Of a DNA stretch of 5,862 nucleotides, positions 1-5,687 are shown piece by piece. The translations under genes and the position numbers were made by a program. The notes under the pieces were generated by a model. That model saw only the letters and a program-made list of their open reading frames with translations, did not search any database and was not told the DNA's origin. This DNA is from Treponema sp. (GTDB taxonomy: Bacteria; Spirochaetota; Spirochaetia; Treponematales; Breznakiellaceae). The stretch covers positions 1 through 5,862 of the forward strand of contig JAISOR010000161.1 in NCBI GenBank assembly GCA_031275535.1. Reading direction: 5' to 3'. Each line of letters opens with the position of its first letter. Position 1 is the stretch's first letter.

Positions 1-22
1 TTATAAATCAAAATGATATAGA

Positions 23-46
23 GTATTTTTATTCAAATGAAAATAC
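23..46. repeat. AT-rich near-perfect palindrome
   Basis: The arms 23-33 and 36-46 are complementary over 11 positions, with one T-G pair in the middle and a 2-base centre. The palindrome lies directly before a purine-rich ribosome-binding-like stretch (48-57) and the ATG at 66. It could be an operator, or the weak tail of a terminator for a gene to the left of the window. Nothing in the sequence decides between these, and AT-rich DNA forms such palindromes fairly often by chance. Confidence 0.35.
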
Positions 47-65
47 AGGAAGGTGGTACTAGATT

Positions 66-275
66 ATGTGTGAGCATTTAATCGAACTAGATTTTTATAT
101 AAAAACAAGGAATATAAAAGAAATAATTAGGGGGAAGACATGGTATGGGGTTTGCTCAAAAAAAAATAAAAAAGCAATTAATAAAAAACAGTGGAATAAA
201 ATAATGGAGCACGGCCCAACTGCACATAAGGACTGTTTACGCTTTTTTGTCCTGCAGGACAAACCGGGCCGGTAG
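66..275 (+). pseudogene. Doubtful 69-codon ORF, possibly a gene remnant running into a GC-rich island
   Basis: In favour: ATG at 66 follows AGGAAGGTGG (48-57) by 8 bases, a good ribosome binding site. The first 35 or so residues (MCEHLIELDFYI, then IKEIIRGKTWYGVC) look protein-like. From memory they resemble the start of a family of small uncharacterised bacterial proteins with an RGxxW motif, but I cannot confirm this. Against: from about residue 32 the sequence is Lys/Asn-rich and is read from A-runs (158-166, 168-173). From about 206 the frame passes into a GC-rich, inverted-repeat island and simply ends at its first stop. The best reading is the 5' end of a gene whose remainder was lost or replaced. 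It could also be a chance ORF. No membrane segment or known domain is visible. Confidence 0.3.
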
Positions 276-395
276 GCGGCTCGGCCTCCGTAGCGGCTAG
301 GTCATTACGTTGCGCGCAGACCTTTTGTCTGAACATTTCCGCTTTGAAATTGCCGCGAAAGCGGTTTCCTTGCTCCGGCTCAAACACCGCAACGC
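206..395. repeat. GC-rich intergenic island with inverted repeats; candidate dispersed repeat
   Basis: About 190 bp of GC-rich sequence sit abruptly between AT-rich flanks (1-205 and 396-521). The island contains a perfect 18-bp palindrome (246-263, TTTGTCCTGCAGGACAAA), an 8-bp TGCGCGCA palindrome (311-318) and a 7-bp stem CCGCTTT/AAAGCGG (339-345 with 358-364, 12-base loop). A minus-strand frame (178-387) is open right across it, but no good ribosome binding site or domain supports a gene. Sharp composition edges and internal symmetry fit an inserted repeat element or a structured RNA. That it occurs elsewhere in the genome is inference and cannot be seen here. Confidence 0.4.
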
Positions 396-427
396 TTACA
401 AAAATTTGGTATTAAACCAGACGGTAT

Positions 428-454
428 AATAAAGAGTAAATGCTTTTGCCCTGG
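428..454 (+). repeat. 27-bp word, left copy, inverted relative to 5799-5825
   Basis: The 27 bases from 428 to 454 match the reverse complement of 5799-5825 at 26 positions. The only difference is T at 444 where the other copy implies C. The copy lies between the GC-rich island and the promoter of the zinc-ribbon gene. Just upstream is GGTATAAT (423-430), which overlaps its first bases. Similarity to the other copy stops sharply on both sides. Its role is unknown: a shared regulatory word, the end of a dispersed element, or a leftover of duplicated coding DNA are all possible. Confidence 0.6.
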
Positions 455-471
455 GTACTAGCGCAGGGAAC

Positions 472-501
472 TTGATCTGCAAAATTATAGAGGGATATAA
501 T
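472..501 (+). promoter_or_regulatory. Probable sigma-70 type promoter of the zinc-ribbon gene
   Basis: TTGATC (472-477) and a perfect TATAAT (496-501) are separated by 18 bases. Transcription would begin near 508, giving a leader of about 14 bases before ATG 522. The ribosome binding site is then GACGGGGG (512-519), which sits unusually close to the start codon. The match is good but only inferred from sequence. Confidence 0.55.
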
Positions 502-521
502 AAAAGCAAAAGACGGGGGCT

Positions 522-868
522 ATGAAATATTGTAAACAATGTGGCCACGAAATGGAAGATTATGTGGGAATGTGTCAGAAATGCGGCTCTTTGTTGATCC
601 AAACCGAAAAACCAATATTAGACAGCGCAAAAATCAAACGGGTTAATAGAATATTCTCTACTATCGACATGATGCTTATTCTTGCGGGGATAGTTGTTTT
701 ATTGACCTTTGGTACCAGGTTGGTACCAGGTTGCTTTTTACGCTATTTACCAAGAATGTATTCTTACATTATGTTTTAATATTCGTTAATGTTGTATCTA
801 CGGCTATTTTCCATCTGTTAATGAGAAAATTTGGGAGAAAACATAAAGGGCAACAAGAGATAGCTTAA
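522..868 (+). pseudogene. Zinc-ribbon membrane protein gene, frameshifted by an 11-bp duplication
   Basis: The gene starts at ATG 522. Residues 4-7 (CKQC) and 18-21 (CQKC) are two CxxC knuckles of a short zinc ribbon of the kind often found at the N-terminus of small bacterial membrane proteins. A linker (about 28-48) leads to a hydrophobic segment at about 49-62 (MMLILAGIVVLLTF). As the sequence stands, translation ends at 779 after 85 residues with an unrelated-looking tail (LVPGCFLRYLPRMYSYIMF). If one copy of the 11-bp repeat (711-721/722-732) is removed, the frame continues without a stop to TAA at 866-868. The restored protein has 111 residues and gains a second hydrophobic segment (FLHYVLIFVNVVSTAIFHLL) followed by a basic tail (MRKFGRKHKG). 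The reconstructed form therefore has a cytosolic ribbon, a two-helix hairpin and a basic cytosolic end. Function is unknown. The current product is either a recent mutant, a switchable off state, or a sequencing or assembly error. The gene converges on the MATE gene, 18 bp away. Confidence 0.8.
709..733 (+). repeat. 11-bp tandem duplication (unit TTGGTACCAGG)
   Basis: Positions 709-733 have period 11 for 2.3 copies, with no mismatch. The unit contains the 6-bp palindrome GGTACC, so the array also presents two palindromes 11 bp apart. Eleven is not a multiple of three, so the number of copies sets the reading frame of the zinc-ribbon gene: one copy gives the long protein, two copies give the truncated one. 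Confidence 0.95.
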
Positions 869-887
869 TAGTATCCCCAATACTATT
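867..887. terminator. Weak hairpin between convergent genes, possible bidirectional terminator
   Basis: AATAGTAT (867-874) and ATACTATT (880-887) form a perfect 8-bp stem with a 5-base CCCCA loop. It lies exactly between the end of the zinc-ribbon gene (TAA 866-868) and the stop of the MATE gene (887-889), where a shared terminator would be expected. The stem is AT-rich and has no clear T-run on either strand, so intrinsic termination would be weak. Confidence 0.4.
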
Positions 888-2278
888 TAGTCCTTAATAA
901 CCCGCTTGGTCTGCCAGGTGCCCCGGAGCCAGCGGGTAAGATAGCAGGTGCCCCGGACCAAAAAATCCGCGCCCATGGCAAGCCAGACACCCAGGGGGCC
1001 CATCCTAAAGGTATAGGCGAGCAGATACGCGGCGCTTACCCGGACGGTCCACATGGAGACCGTGGCCGCGATCATCACATACCGGGCGTCCCCCGCGGCC
1101 CGCAGGGCATTGGGAAGGGCAAAGCTCGTGGCCCAGCCTATGGCCATGGAAATACAGTGGACCCGCAGGAAACTCTTGGCCAGATCCCGGGCTTCGGGGC
1201 TGAGACTGAAGAGGCCGATCAGGGGTTCCATAAAAACATAGACCATGGCGCTGATGAGGAAAAGGGTGATATGGGTAAGCCGCATGATCTTGGCGGTCTG
1301 CTTCTTTGCCGCCCCATAGTCCCCGGCGCCGATGCATTGTCCTACGATGGTGAGCAGGGCCATGCCATAGGCCATGCCGGGCATAAACGAAAAGGAATTT
1401 ACCACGCTGGCTATGGCATTGGCCGCAAAGGCCCGGGCGCCAAAGGTGGTGAAGATCCGCTGGGTAAGGAGCCTGCCGATCTGGAACATGGAGCTTTCCA
1501 GCCCGCTGGGGATAGCGACGTTCAATATATTGCGGATCATGGGCCGGATAAGCCGTACTTTAAAAATCCCCGAAAGGGAAACCGGCCAGGTGCGGTTATG
1601 GGTAAGCAGTCCCAGGGTGATGGAGGCCGCCACAATCCGGCTTAAAAGGGTGGATATGGCCGCGCCGGCAACGCCGATGCGGAGGCCGTAGATAAAAAAG
1701 GCATTACCCCCCAGGTTCATAACATTGACCACCATGGCGATCTGCATGGTTACCCGGCTGTTCCCCTGGGCCCGGAACAGGGCGGCGTTGGCGTTGTAGA
1801 CGGCCAGAAAGGGATAGGAAAGGGCGGTGATCAAAAAATAAACGGCCGCGGCGTCCATCACCGGCGTTTCGATGTTTCCGTAGATCAGCCGGATGATCTG
1901 ACGCCGCAGACAGAGGCTTATCCCCATCATAAACAGGGACGTTATCAGGACAATATACACGAGCTGTTTTGCGGCGGTGCGGGCATTTTCCGCATCCCGC
2001 CTGCCTATGTACTGGCTCGTAACCACCGCGCCGCCGGTAGAAAGGGCGATAAAGGCGATGATCAGGAGGTTGTTGATATTATCGATAATATTGACCCCGG
2101 AGACGGCAAATTCCCCTACGGAACTGACCATGATGGTGTCCGCCGCACCCATGGTCACCGCCAGGAGCTGCTCAATGAGCAGGGGCCAGAGGAGCCGGAA
2201 CAGGGCGCGGTTATTCCACTGCTCCCCCATGGACAGGTTAGGGTTCAAGCCGCTTTCGGTCCCGGGAAGCCTATTCAT
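887..2278 (-). CDS. MATE-family multidrug/cation antiporter
   Basis: This is a polytopic inner-membrane transporter of the MATE family, whose members export drugs and other organic molecules in exchange for sodium or protons. The substrate cannot be read from sequence. With ATG at 2278 the product is 463 residues, normal for the family (about 440-480), and hydrophobic blocks fit twelve helices in two homologous halves. In the first half, FRLLWPLLIEQLLAVTMGAADTIMV (from about residue 28; broken here as FRLLWPLLIEQ and AADTIMV) is the usual first helix with the D of helix 1. Then comes GGAVVTSQYIGRRD, the loop after helix 2, and later ALFRAQGNSR. In the second half, GLESSMFQIGRL, MPGMAYGMALLTIVGQ and IGAGD (about 298-320) repeat the same plan, followed by ALRAAGDARY. 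The tail is basic (WLRGTWQTKRVIKD). GTG at 2281 directly precedes ATG and would add one residue. I prefer ATG, 8 bases after GGGG. Its start lies inside the end of the DUF115 gene (8-bp overlap), so translation is probably coupled. It is the last gene of the operon. Confidence 0.92.
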   Translation of the reverse strand: MNRLPGTESGLNPNLSMGEQWNNRALFRLLWPLLIEQLLAVTMGAADTIMVSSVGEFAVSGVNIIDNINNLLIIAFIALSTGGAVVTSQYIGRRDAENARTAAKQLVYIVLITSLFMMGISLCLRRQIIRLIYGNIETPVMDAAAVYFLITALSYPFLAVYNANAALFRAQGNSRVTMQIAMVVNVMNLGGNAFFIYGLRIGVAGAAISTLLSRIVAASITLGLLTHNRTWPVSLSGIFKVRLIRPMIRNILNVAIPSGLESSMFQIGRLLTQRIFTTFGARAFAANAIASVVNSFSFMPGMAYGMALLTIVGQCIGAGDYGAAKKQTAKIMRLTHITLFLISAMVYVFMEPLIGLFSLSPEARDLAKSFLRVHCISMAIGWATSFALPNALRAAGDARYVMIAATVSMWTVRVSAAYLLAYTFRMGPLGVWLAMGADFLVRGTCYLTRWLRGTWQTKRVIKD

Positions 2279-4100
2279 CACTTTTACCCCGCAATTCTCC
2301 TAAAACCAGATCAAGAATTCTGATGGCAGGATCGATTTCTACCCGGACCCGTTTTAAGAAGGAGAGCTCTGTCCCCCGCGGGCGGCGGCCCCCGGCGCCG
2401 GCGCATTCGGGGAAATGGGCCCAGAGGTAATCACATTCGTCCAGGAGCTTGTCCAAGGATTCCGGGCCAGGGGCGGCTTCGCCGGAGAGGAGCCCCCGCA
2501 GGGCAACCAGGGTCTGCCTTTCCCGGAGGACAAAGGCCTCCACCGCTTCCACCGGCGGCCGCCCTTTGCCGGCAATGCCGGCATGGGCTTCCCCCGCCGG
2601 GGGCCGGGGCGCGGGGCTGAGCAGCGCAAAGGCCTCCTCCGGGGACAGAGCTTGAATTCCCAGGGGCAGCCCCGGCCCGACAATATCCCAAAGCCGGGTC
2701 TCCCCGGCGAATTCCTGCTGAAAGAGGTCCCGGTAGGTTTGCATCGCCGGATCGCTGCGAACCGGGGCGCCGGATTTTGCGGTCCCGGTGAACACCCCCC
2801 GGCGGAAGGCGGTATCCGCGCCGATGAGCCCCAAAAACCGGTTTTGCCGCCCCAGCCGGTCCAGATGTCCCGGGCTGGACCGGGCATGAAACCTATCCAG
2901 GGTAAAGGAAAAGTCTATTCCCCCGATAACGATGGGCCCCGAGGAAACCCGCAGGGCCGCGGCCACCGCGGTTAGTCCCACGGAGCCCAGGGGCGGAAGC
3001 ATTTCCGGGAGGAGCCCCGCGGCCCGCATCCGGTCGAAAAGGCTTAAGGGTGTCCAGGGTGTTACAAAGAGGCAGCTCTGTCCCCCAAGGAACCCGGCGG
3101 TAGCCGGAAGGGCCGAAAGGTCCATGGCCACCGGCAGTTCCCAGCCGCCGCAGCCAATAAAATCCCTCAGGTTCCAGTGCTGGGATTCCAGGGCAACCAC
3201 CAGATCGGGCTTGATGTTTCGTTCCTTTAGGGGGGACAGAGCGGTATCCACACAGATTATCCTGAAGGGCCGGGACCTTAAAGGAGCCGCCTCTGTGGGT
3301 GTTTCCGGGGACAGAGCTGCTCCTGAGGGGGACAGAGCTGCTCCTGAGGGGGACAGAGCTGCCTCCGAGGGGGACAGAGCTGCCTCCGCAGGGGACAGAG
3401 CCGCTCCCGCGGGGGACAGAGCTGCCTCCGAGGGGGACAGAGCCGCAAAAAAAGCCTCCAGGCCGTCCAAAATACCGTCCAGAGAGGGGCCGGCCCCCAA
3501 AACGAGGACCGGATCCGCGGCAAAATTGACCGCCGAGAGGGGAAAAGCCCTGGGGAGAAGCGCGAAATTCCGCAGGGCGTTTCGGACATAGCGCCGTCCC
3601 AGCTTCACCAGGGTCATGGCGTTGCCCCAGTCCAGGGCAATTTCCCGCCGGAGGGCGGCCGCCAGGGATTCGTACAATTCGGGATCAAGCTGCCAGCCCC
3701 CGGAGAGGCGGAGCATTTCCACCCGGCGGAAACTGCGGCTGCCCCAGGCTTCCCGCACATAGGTACAGAGGGACAGCGCATCGCCGGTTCTAAGCAAACG
3801 GAACCTGGGATGATCCCGCAGGGAGGTTTCCATGCTTTCTAGGGATAGGGCCATCAATTTTTCATCGGTCTCCACGCAGAGGACCGCCGAATCCGCGCTT
3901 GTGCTGTTTAGAAGCCGGACAAGGCCATAGCCGTATAGGGGGGAGGGGCAAAAATAAAGGGTCCGATCTAATTTGGACGCCCTATCCACCAGCCTATCCG
4001 CCTGGGCGATGGGATCTATCATAGAAAGGAGGGTCTTGCCCCTATAGGAAAGAGAAAAGCCCCGGCGGGCCCTAAGCTGCCGGGGTATTTCACCGGTCAT
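2271..4100 (-). CDS. DUF115 (MptE-like/Maf-type) domain protein with an inserted heptapeptide repeat
   Basis: The 609-residue protein carries the marks of the DUF115 family (PF01973), which includes archaeal 6-hydroxymethylpterin diphosphokinase MptE and the bacterial motility accessory factors linked to flagellin glycosylation. In order: an N-terminal Rossmann-like region (1-190); the nucleotide-binding-type motif VLVLGAGPSLD (about 198-208); IICVDTALSPLKERNIKPD, equivalent to the second strand and the TAL..L...GIkPD signature (about 275-295); SVGLTAVAAAL; and IVIGGIDFSFTLDRFHA (about 388-404), the G.D..y...tHa region. The C-terminal 100 or so residues are helical. Between the first motif and the second strand sits a low-complexity insert of seven AALSPxx units (about 217-265), encoded by a 21-bp tandem DNA repeat, which would form a flexible Pro/Ala/Ser loop. 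No signal peptide or membrane helix is seen, so it is probably cytosolic. It starts 3 bp after the stop of the foldase gene without a purine-rich ribosome binding site, so coupling is likely. It is more GC-rich than its neighbours. Exact substrate unknown; a sugar-transfer role for spirochete flagellin is only a possibility. Confidence 0.8.
   Translation of the reverse strand: MTGEIPRQLRARRGFSLSYRGKTLLSMIDPIAQADRLVDRASKLDRTLYFCPSPLYGYGLVRLLNSTSADSAVLCVETDEKLMALSLESMETSLRDHPRFRLLRTGDALSLCTYVREAWGSRSFRRVEMLRLSGGWQLDPELYESLAAALRREIALDWGNAMTLVKLGRRYVRNALRNFALLPRAFPLSAVNFAADPVLVLGAGPSLDGILDGLEAFFAALSPSEAALSPAGAALSPAEAALSPSEAALSPSGAALSPSGAALSPETPTEAAPLRSRPFRIICVDTALSPLKERNIKPDLVVALESQHWNLRDFIGCGGWELPVAMDLSALPATAGFLGGQSCLFVTPWTPLSLFDRMRAAGLLPEMLPPLGSVGLTAVAAALRVSSGPIVIGGIDFSFTLDRFHARSSPGHLDRLGRQNRFLGLIGADTAFRRGVFTGTAKSGAPVRSDPAMQTYRDLFQQEFAGETRLWDIVGPGLPLGIQALSPEEAFALLSPAPRPPAGEAHAGIAGKGRPPVEAVEAFVLRERQTLVALRGLLSGEAAPGPESLDKLLDECDYLWAHFPECAGAGGRRPRGTELSFLKRVRVEIDPAIRILDLVLGELRGKSDE
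2365..2382 (-). repeat. Second inverted stray copy of the repeat core
   Basis: The reverse complement of these 18 bases is identical to 3406-3423 in the tandem array. The coding strand here reads PRGTEL, a third register of the same word. It lies near the 3' end of the DUF115 gene. Confidence 0.85.
2638..2652 (+). repeat. Same-orientation stray copy of the repeat core
   Basis: These 15 bases (TCCGGGGACAGAGCT) are identical to 3304-3318, the first unit of the array, and are read in the same register (ALSPEEA on the coding strand). A further 11-base core copy lies at 3232-3242, where it encodes the ALSP of the conserved DTALSPL segment of the DUF115 domain. Confidence 0.85.
3069..3086 (-). repeat. 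Inverted stray copy of the 21-bp repeat core
   Basis: The reverse complement of these 18 bases is identical to three places in the tandem array (3348-3365, 3369-3386 and 3411-3428). It lies in opposite orientation and in a different reading register, where the coding strand reads GGQSCL rather than AALSP. A DNA identity in another frame and orientation cannot come from protein-level selection. Confidence 0.85.
3307..3453 (-). repeat. 21-bp tandem repeat, seven units, in-frame in the DUF115 gene
   Basis: On the + strand the invariant core GGGGACAGAGC begins at 3307, 3328, 3349, 3370, 3391, 3412 and 3433, exactly 21 bp apart. The 10 bases between cores vary (for example TGCTCCTGAG, TGCCTCCGAG, CGCTCCCGCG), and the last unit decays into an A-run. 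On the coding strand each unit reads AALSP followed by two variable residues drawn from S, A, P, E, G and T. Because the unit is a multiple of three and has no stop in any frame, copy-number change would lengthen or shorten the protein without breaking it, and all six frames stay open across it. Confidence 0.95.
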
Positions 4101-4103
4101 ACA

Positions 4104-5687
4104 TCAACCGGAGGGTAAAAAGTATTGGAGGAAGACTTCCATGAACCGATCTTCCAGTTTATCGCTGCTAAGAAAATAAGAGCGCATGCTTTGCTCGGTA
4201 TAATAGCTAAGCCAATAGGAGGTATAGGTGGTCTTAATATTTTCAAGCTCCGATTCCTCTTTGACGGTCTCTTCCAGGGGATATAAGACCACCACATTAT
4301 CTCCGATGACCAGGGGCTCCGAAGGGGTGAGTAGGGCAGTAGAAAAGGCGGTCCGCCAAAAATTCTCATTTGATCCTGCGAAGGTCAATTCCGATACATC
4401 AACAGAAAAGGACGCAAGGGTGGTGAACAGATCGGTTCCCCCGTAATTCAGGGGCAGGGGCCCAAAACTCTGTTTCGTCAGCCCCTTAGCCTCGGTGGCG
4501 GTATCAAAGGGGCTTTTATCGGCCGCAGAGTCACTTTCATAGACCTCGAAATCACTCTCGTTGACCAGGGCGATGAATTCCCGGGCCTGGTTAATAAGCC
4601 AGTCTTCCATCCGCCCCCGTTCAAAATCCAGGATGTAGGCCCGGATCTTATCAAACATGGCCGTATCCTCCGTATTTACCGGGTAGGGAGCTTCTTCAGC
4701 CCGGAAGAAGGCCCATCCTGAGGGGACTTTTACGATAGAACTATAGGCATCCTTGGAAAGGGCTATAAGGGCGGCCCGCTCCTGGGCATCCGGGACCTCG
4801 CTGGTAAGCTCATAGGCCATTTTAAGGCCCATATCGCCGCCCTTTTCAGCATACGGATCCTGGGAATGGGTCCTGGCGGCGTCTTCAAAGGTCATGGCGC
4901 CATCCTGAATCGAAGCAAGGATCTGCCGGATTTCCCGTTCACTGGAATTGACGCTTATCTTTGACAGATGGGTAACCCGGAAGAGATCGGGATTAGCGGC
5001 GGCATAGGCGGTAACTTCCGTATCAGGATACGAATTTAAGGGGAAGGCCACCATATCAAAACGCCGCTCCCGGGCGGCCATGGCGGCAATAAAGGCCGCT
5101 TCCTTTGAAGAGATCCGCAGATTGCCTATATCGTTCCGGTAATGTTCCTCGGCGATGGATTCCTGGACATCCCGCCACCGGGATATCCGGGCCGTATTGT
5201 CCAGCGCCCGGTATTTGGACACGGAAAACCGGCCGTTTTCCTGAAACTCCGGCAGCTGGGCCACCTCCCGGTCTACGACTTCCGCCGGAGCTACATAACC
5301 GGCCCTTTTCATCTCCTGCAAAATACCGGTATGAACCACCGTTTCCTCAAAGGCCCCCCGCCAGATCTGGTAGTACATCGTTTGATAGTTACTATCACTT
5401 ATTGAAGACTGCATATATCTGGCCATGTTTTCCTGGACCCGGGCAAAATAATTACCCGGCACATAGGTAATGGGGACCTTATCGTAGGATCCAAAGGTTA
5501 GATCCGTAAGGTTTGCAGCCCCCACATTGGGCACTATGGCGGGAACCAGTACAAAGGCAACGATGACAATTACCAGGATAAAGATGGTTCCAATAAAAAT
5601 AAGGGGATTTGCTTTAAACCGTTGAATAAAATCAAATTTGACGGAACTGTCCGGTTGTTTTGGTTGTTTTTTTCCACTAGAAGCCAT
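4104..5687 (-). CDS. Membrane-anchored SurA/PpiD-like parvulin foldase
   Basis: The 527-residue protein has a short basic cytosolic tail (MASSGKKQPKQPD and on to about 28), one membrane helix at about 29-52 (IFIGTIFILVIVIVAFVLV), and a long extracytoplasmic part. Residues 60-230 are a helical SurA-N-like chaperone region. About 233-330 is a PpiC-type rotamase domain: FRVTHLSKISV as first strand, FEDAARTHSQDPYAEKGGDMG (about 265-285; broken here into FEDAARTHSQD and EKGGDMG) as the characteristic S.D....GGd.G stretch, and SGWAFFRAEE as the last strand. The final strand has Ala-Phe where active parvulins usually have His (GyHii), so isomerase activity may be weak and the main role chaperoning, as proposed for E. 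coli PpiD. The C-terminal 190 residues are another helical segment. It is shorter than E. coli PpiD (about 620). ATG 5687 is supported by AAGAGGT (5698-5704 complement), 10 bases upstream. It is the first gene of the three-gene operon and would help fold secreted or outer-membrane proteins. Confidence 0.85.
   Translation of the reverse strand: MASSGKKQPKQPDSSVKFDFIQRFKANPLIFIGTIFILVIVIVAFVLVPAIVPNVGAANLTDLTFGSYDKVPITYVPGNYFARVQENMARYMQSSISDSNYQTMYYQIWRGAFEETVVHTGILQEMKRAGYVAPAEVVDREVAQLPEFQENGRFSVSKYRALDNTARISRWRDVQESIAEEHYRNDIGNLRISSKEAAFIAAMAARERRFDMVAFPLNSYPDTEVTAYAAANPDLFRVTHLSKISVNSSEREIRQILASIQDGAMTFEDAARTHSQDPYAEKGGDMGLKMAYELTSEVPDAQERAALIALSKDAYSSIVKVPSGWAFFRAEEAPYPVNTEDTAMFDKIRAYILDFERGRMEDWLINQAREFIALVNESDFEVYESDSAADKSPFDTATEAKGLTKQSFGPLPLNYGGTDLFTTLASFSVDVSELTFAGSNENFWRTAFSTALLTPSEPLVIGDNVVVLYPLEETVKEESELENIKTTYTSYWLSYYTEQSMRSYFLSSDKLEDRFMEVFLQYFLPSG

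Noticed and set aside
178..387. Minus-strand 69-codon frame across the GC-rich island
   Set aside because: It has no clear ribosome binding site or recognisable domain, and the island looks like a repeat. It may be annotated as a hypothetical gene but I cannot support it.
406..430. TTGGTA plus TATAAT as a second + strand promoter
   Set aside because: The spacing is only 13 bases. The TTGATC/TATAAT pair at 472-501 fits better.
396..602. Minus-strand 68-codon frame opposite the start of the zinc-ribbon gene
   Set aside because: It overlaps a better-supported gene and its promoter. Its hydrophobic, Leu-rich look comes from reading A/T-rich DNA in reverse.
3307..3453. CRISPR array
   Set aside because: The units are 21 bp, directly adjacent, in frame within a gene, and the variable parts are only 10 bases and similar to one another.
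2932..3591. Long + strand frame of 219 codons with GDRAAxE repeats, and other long frames opposite the DUF115 and MATE genes
   Set aside because: They are antisense or shifted shadows of GC-rich genes. The 21-bp repeat has no stop in any frame, so long ORFs arise automatically. None has a domain or a good start.
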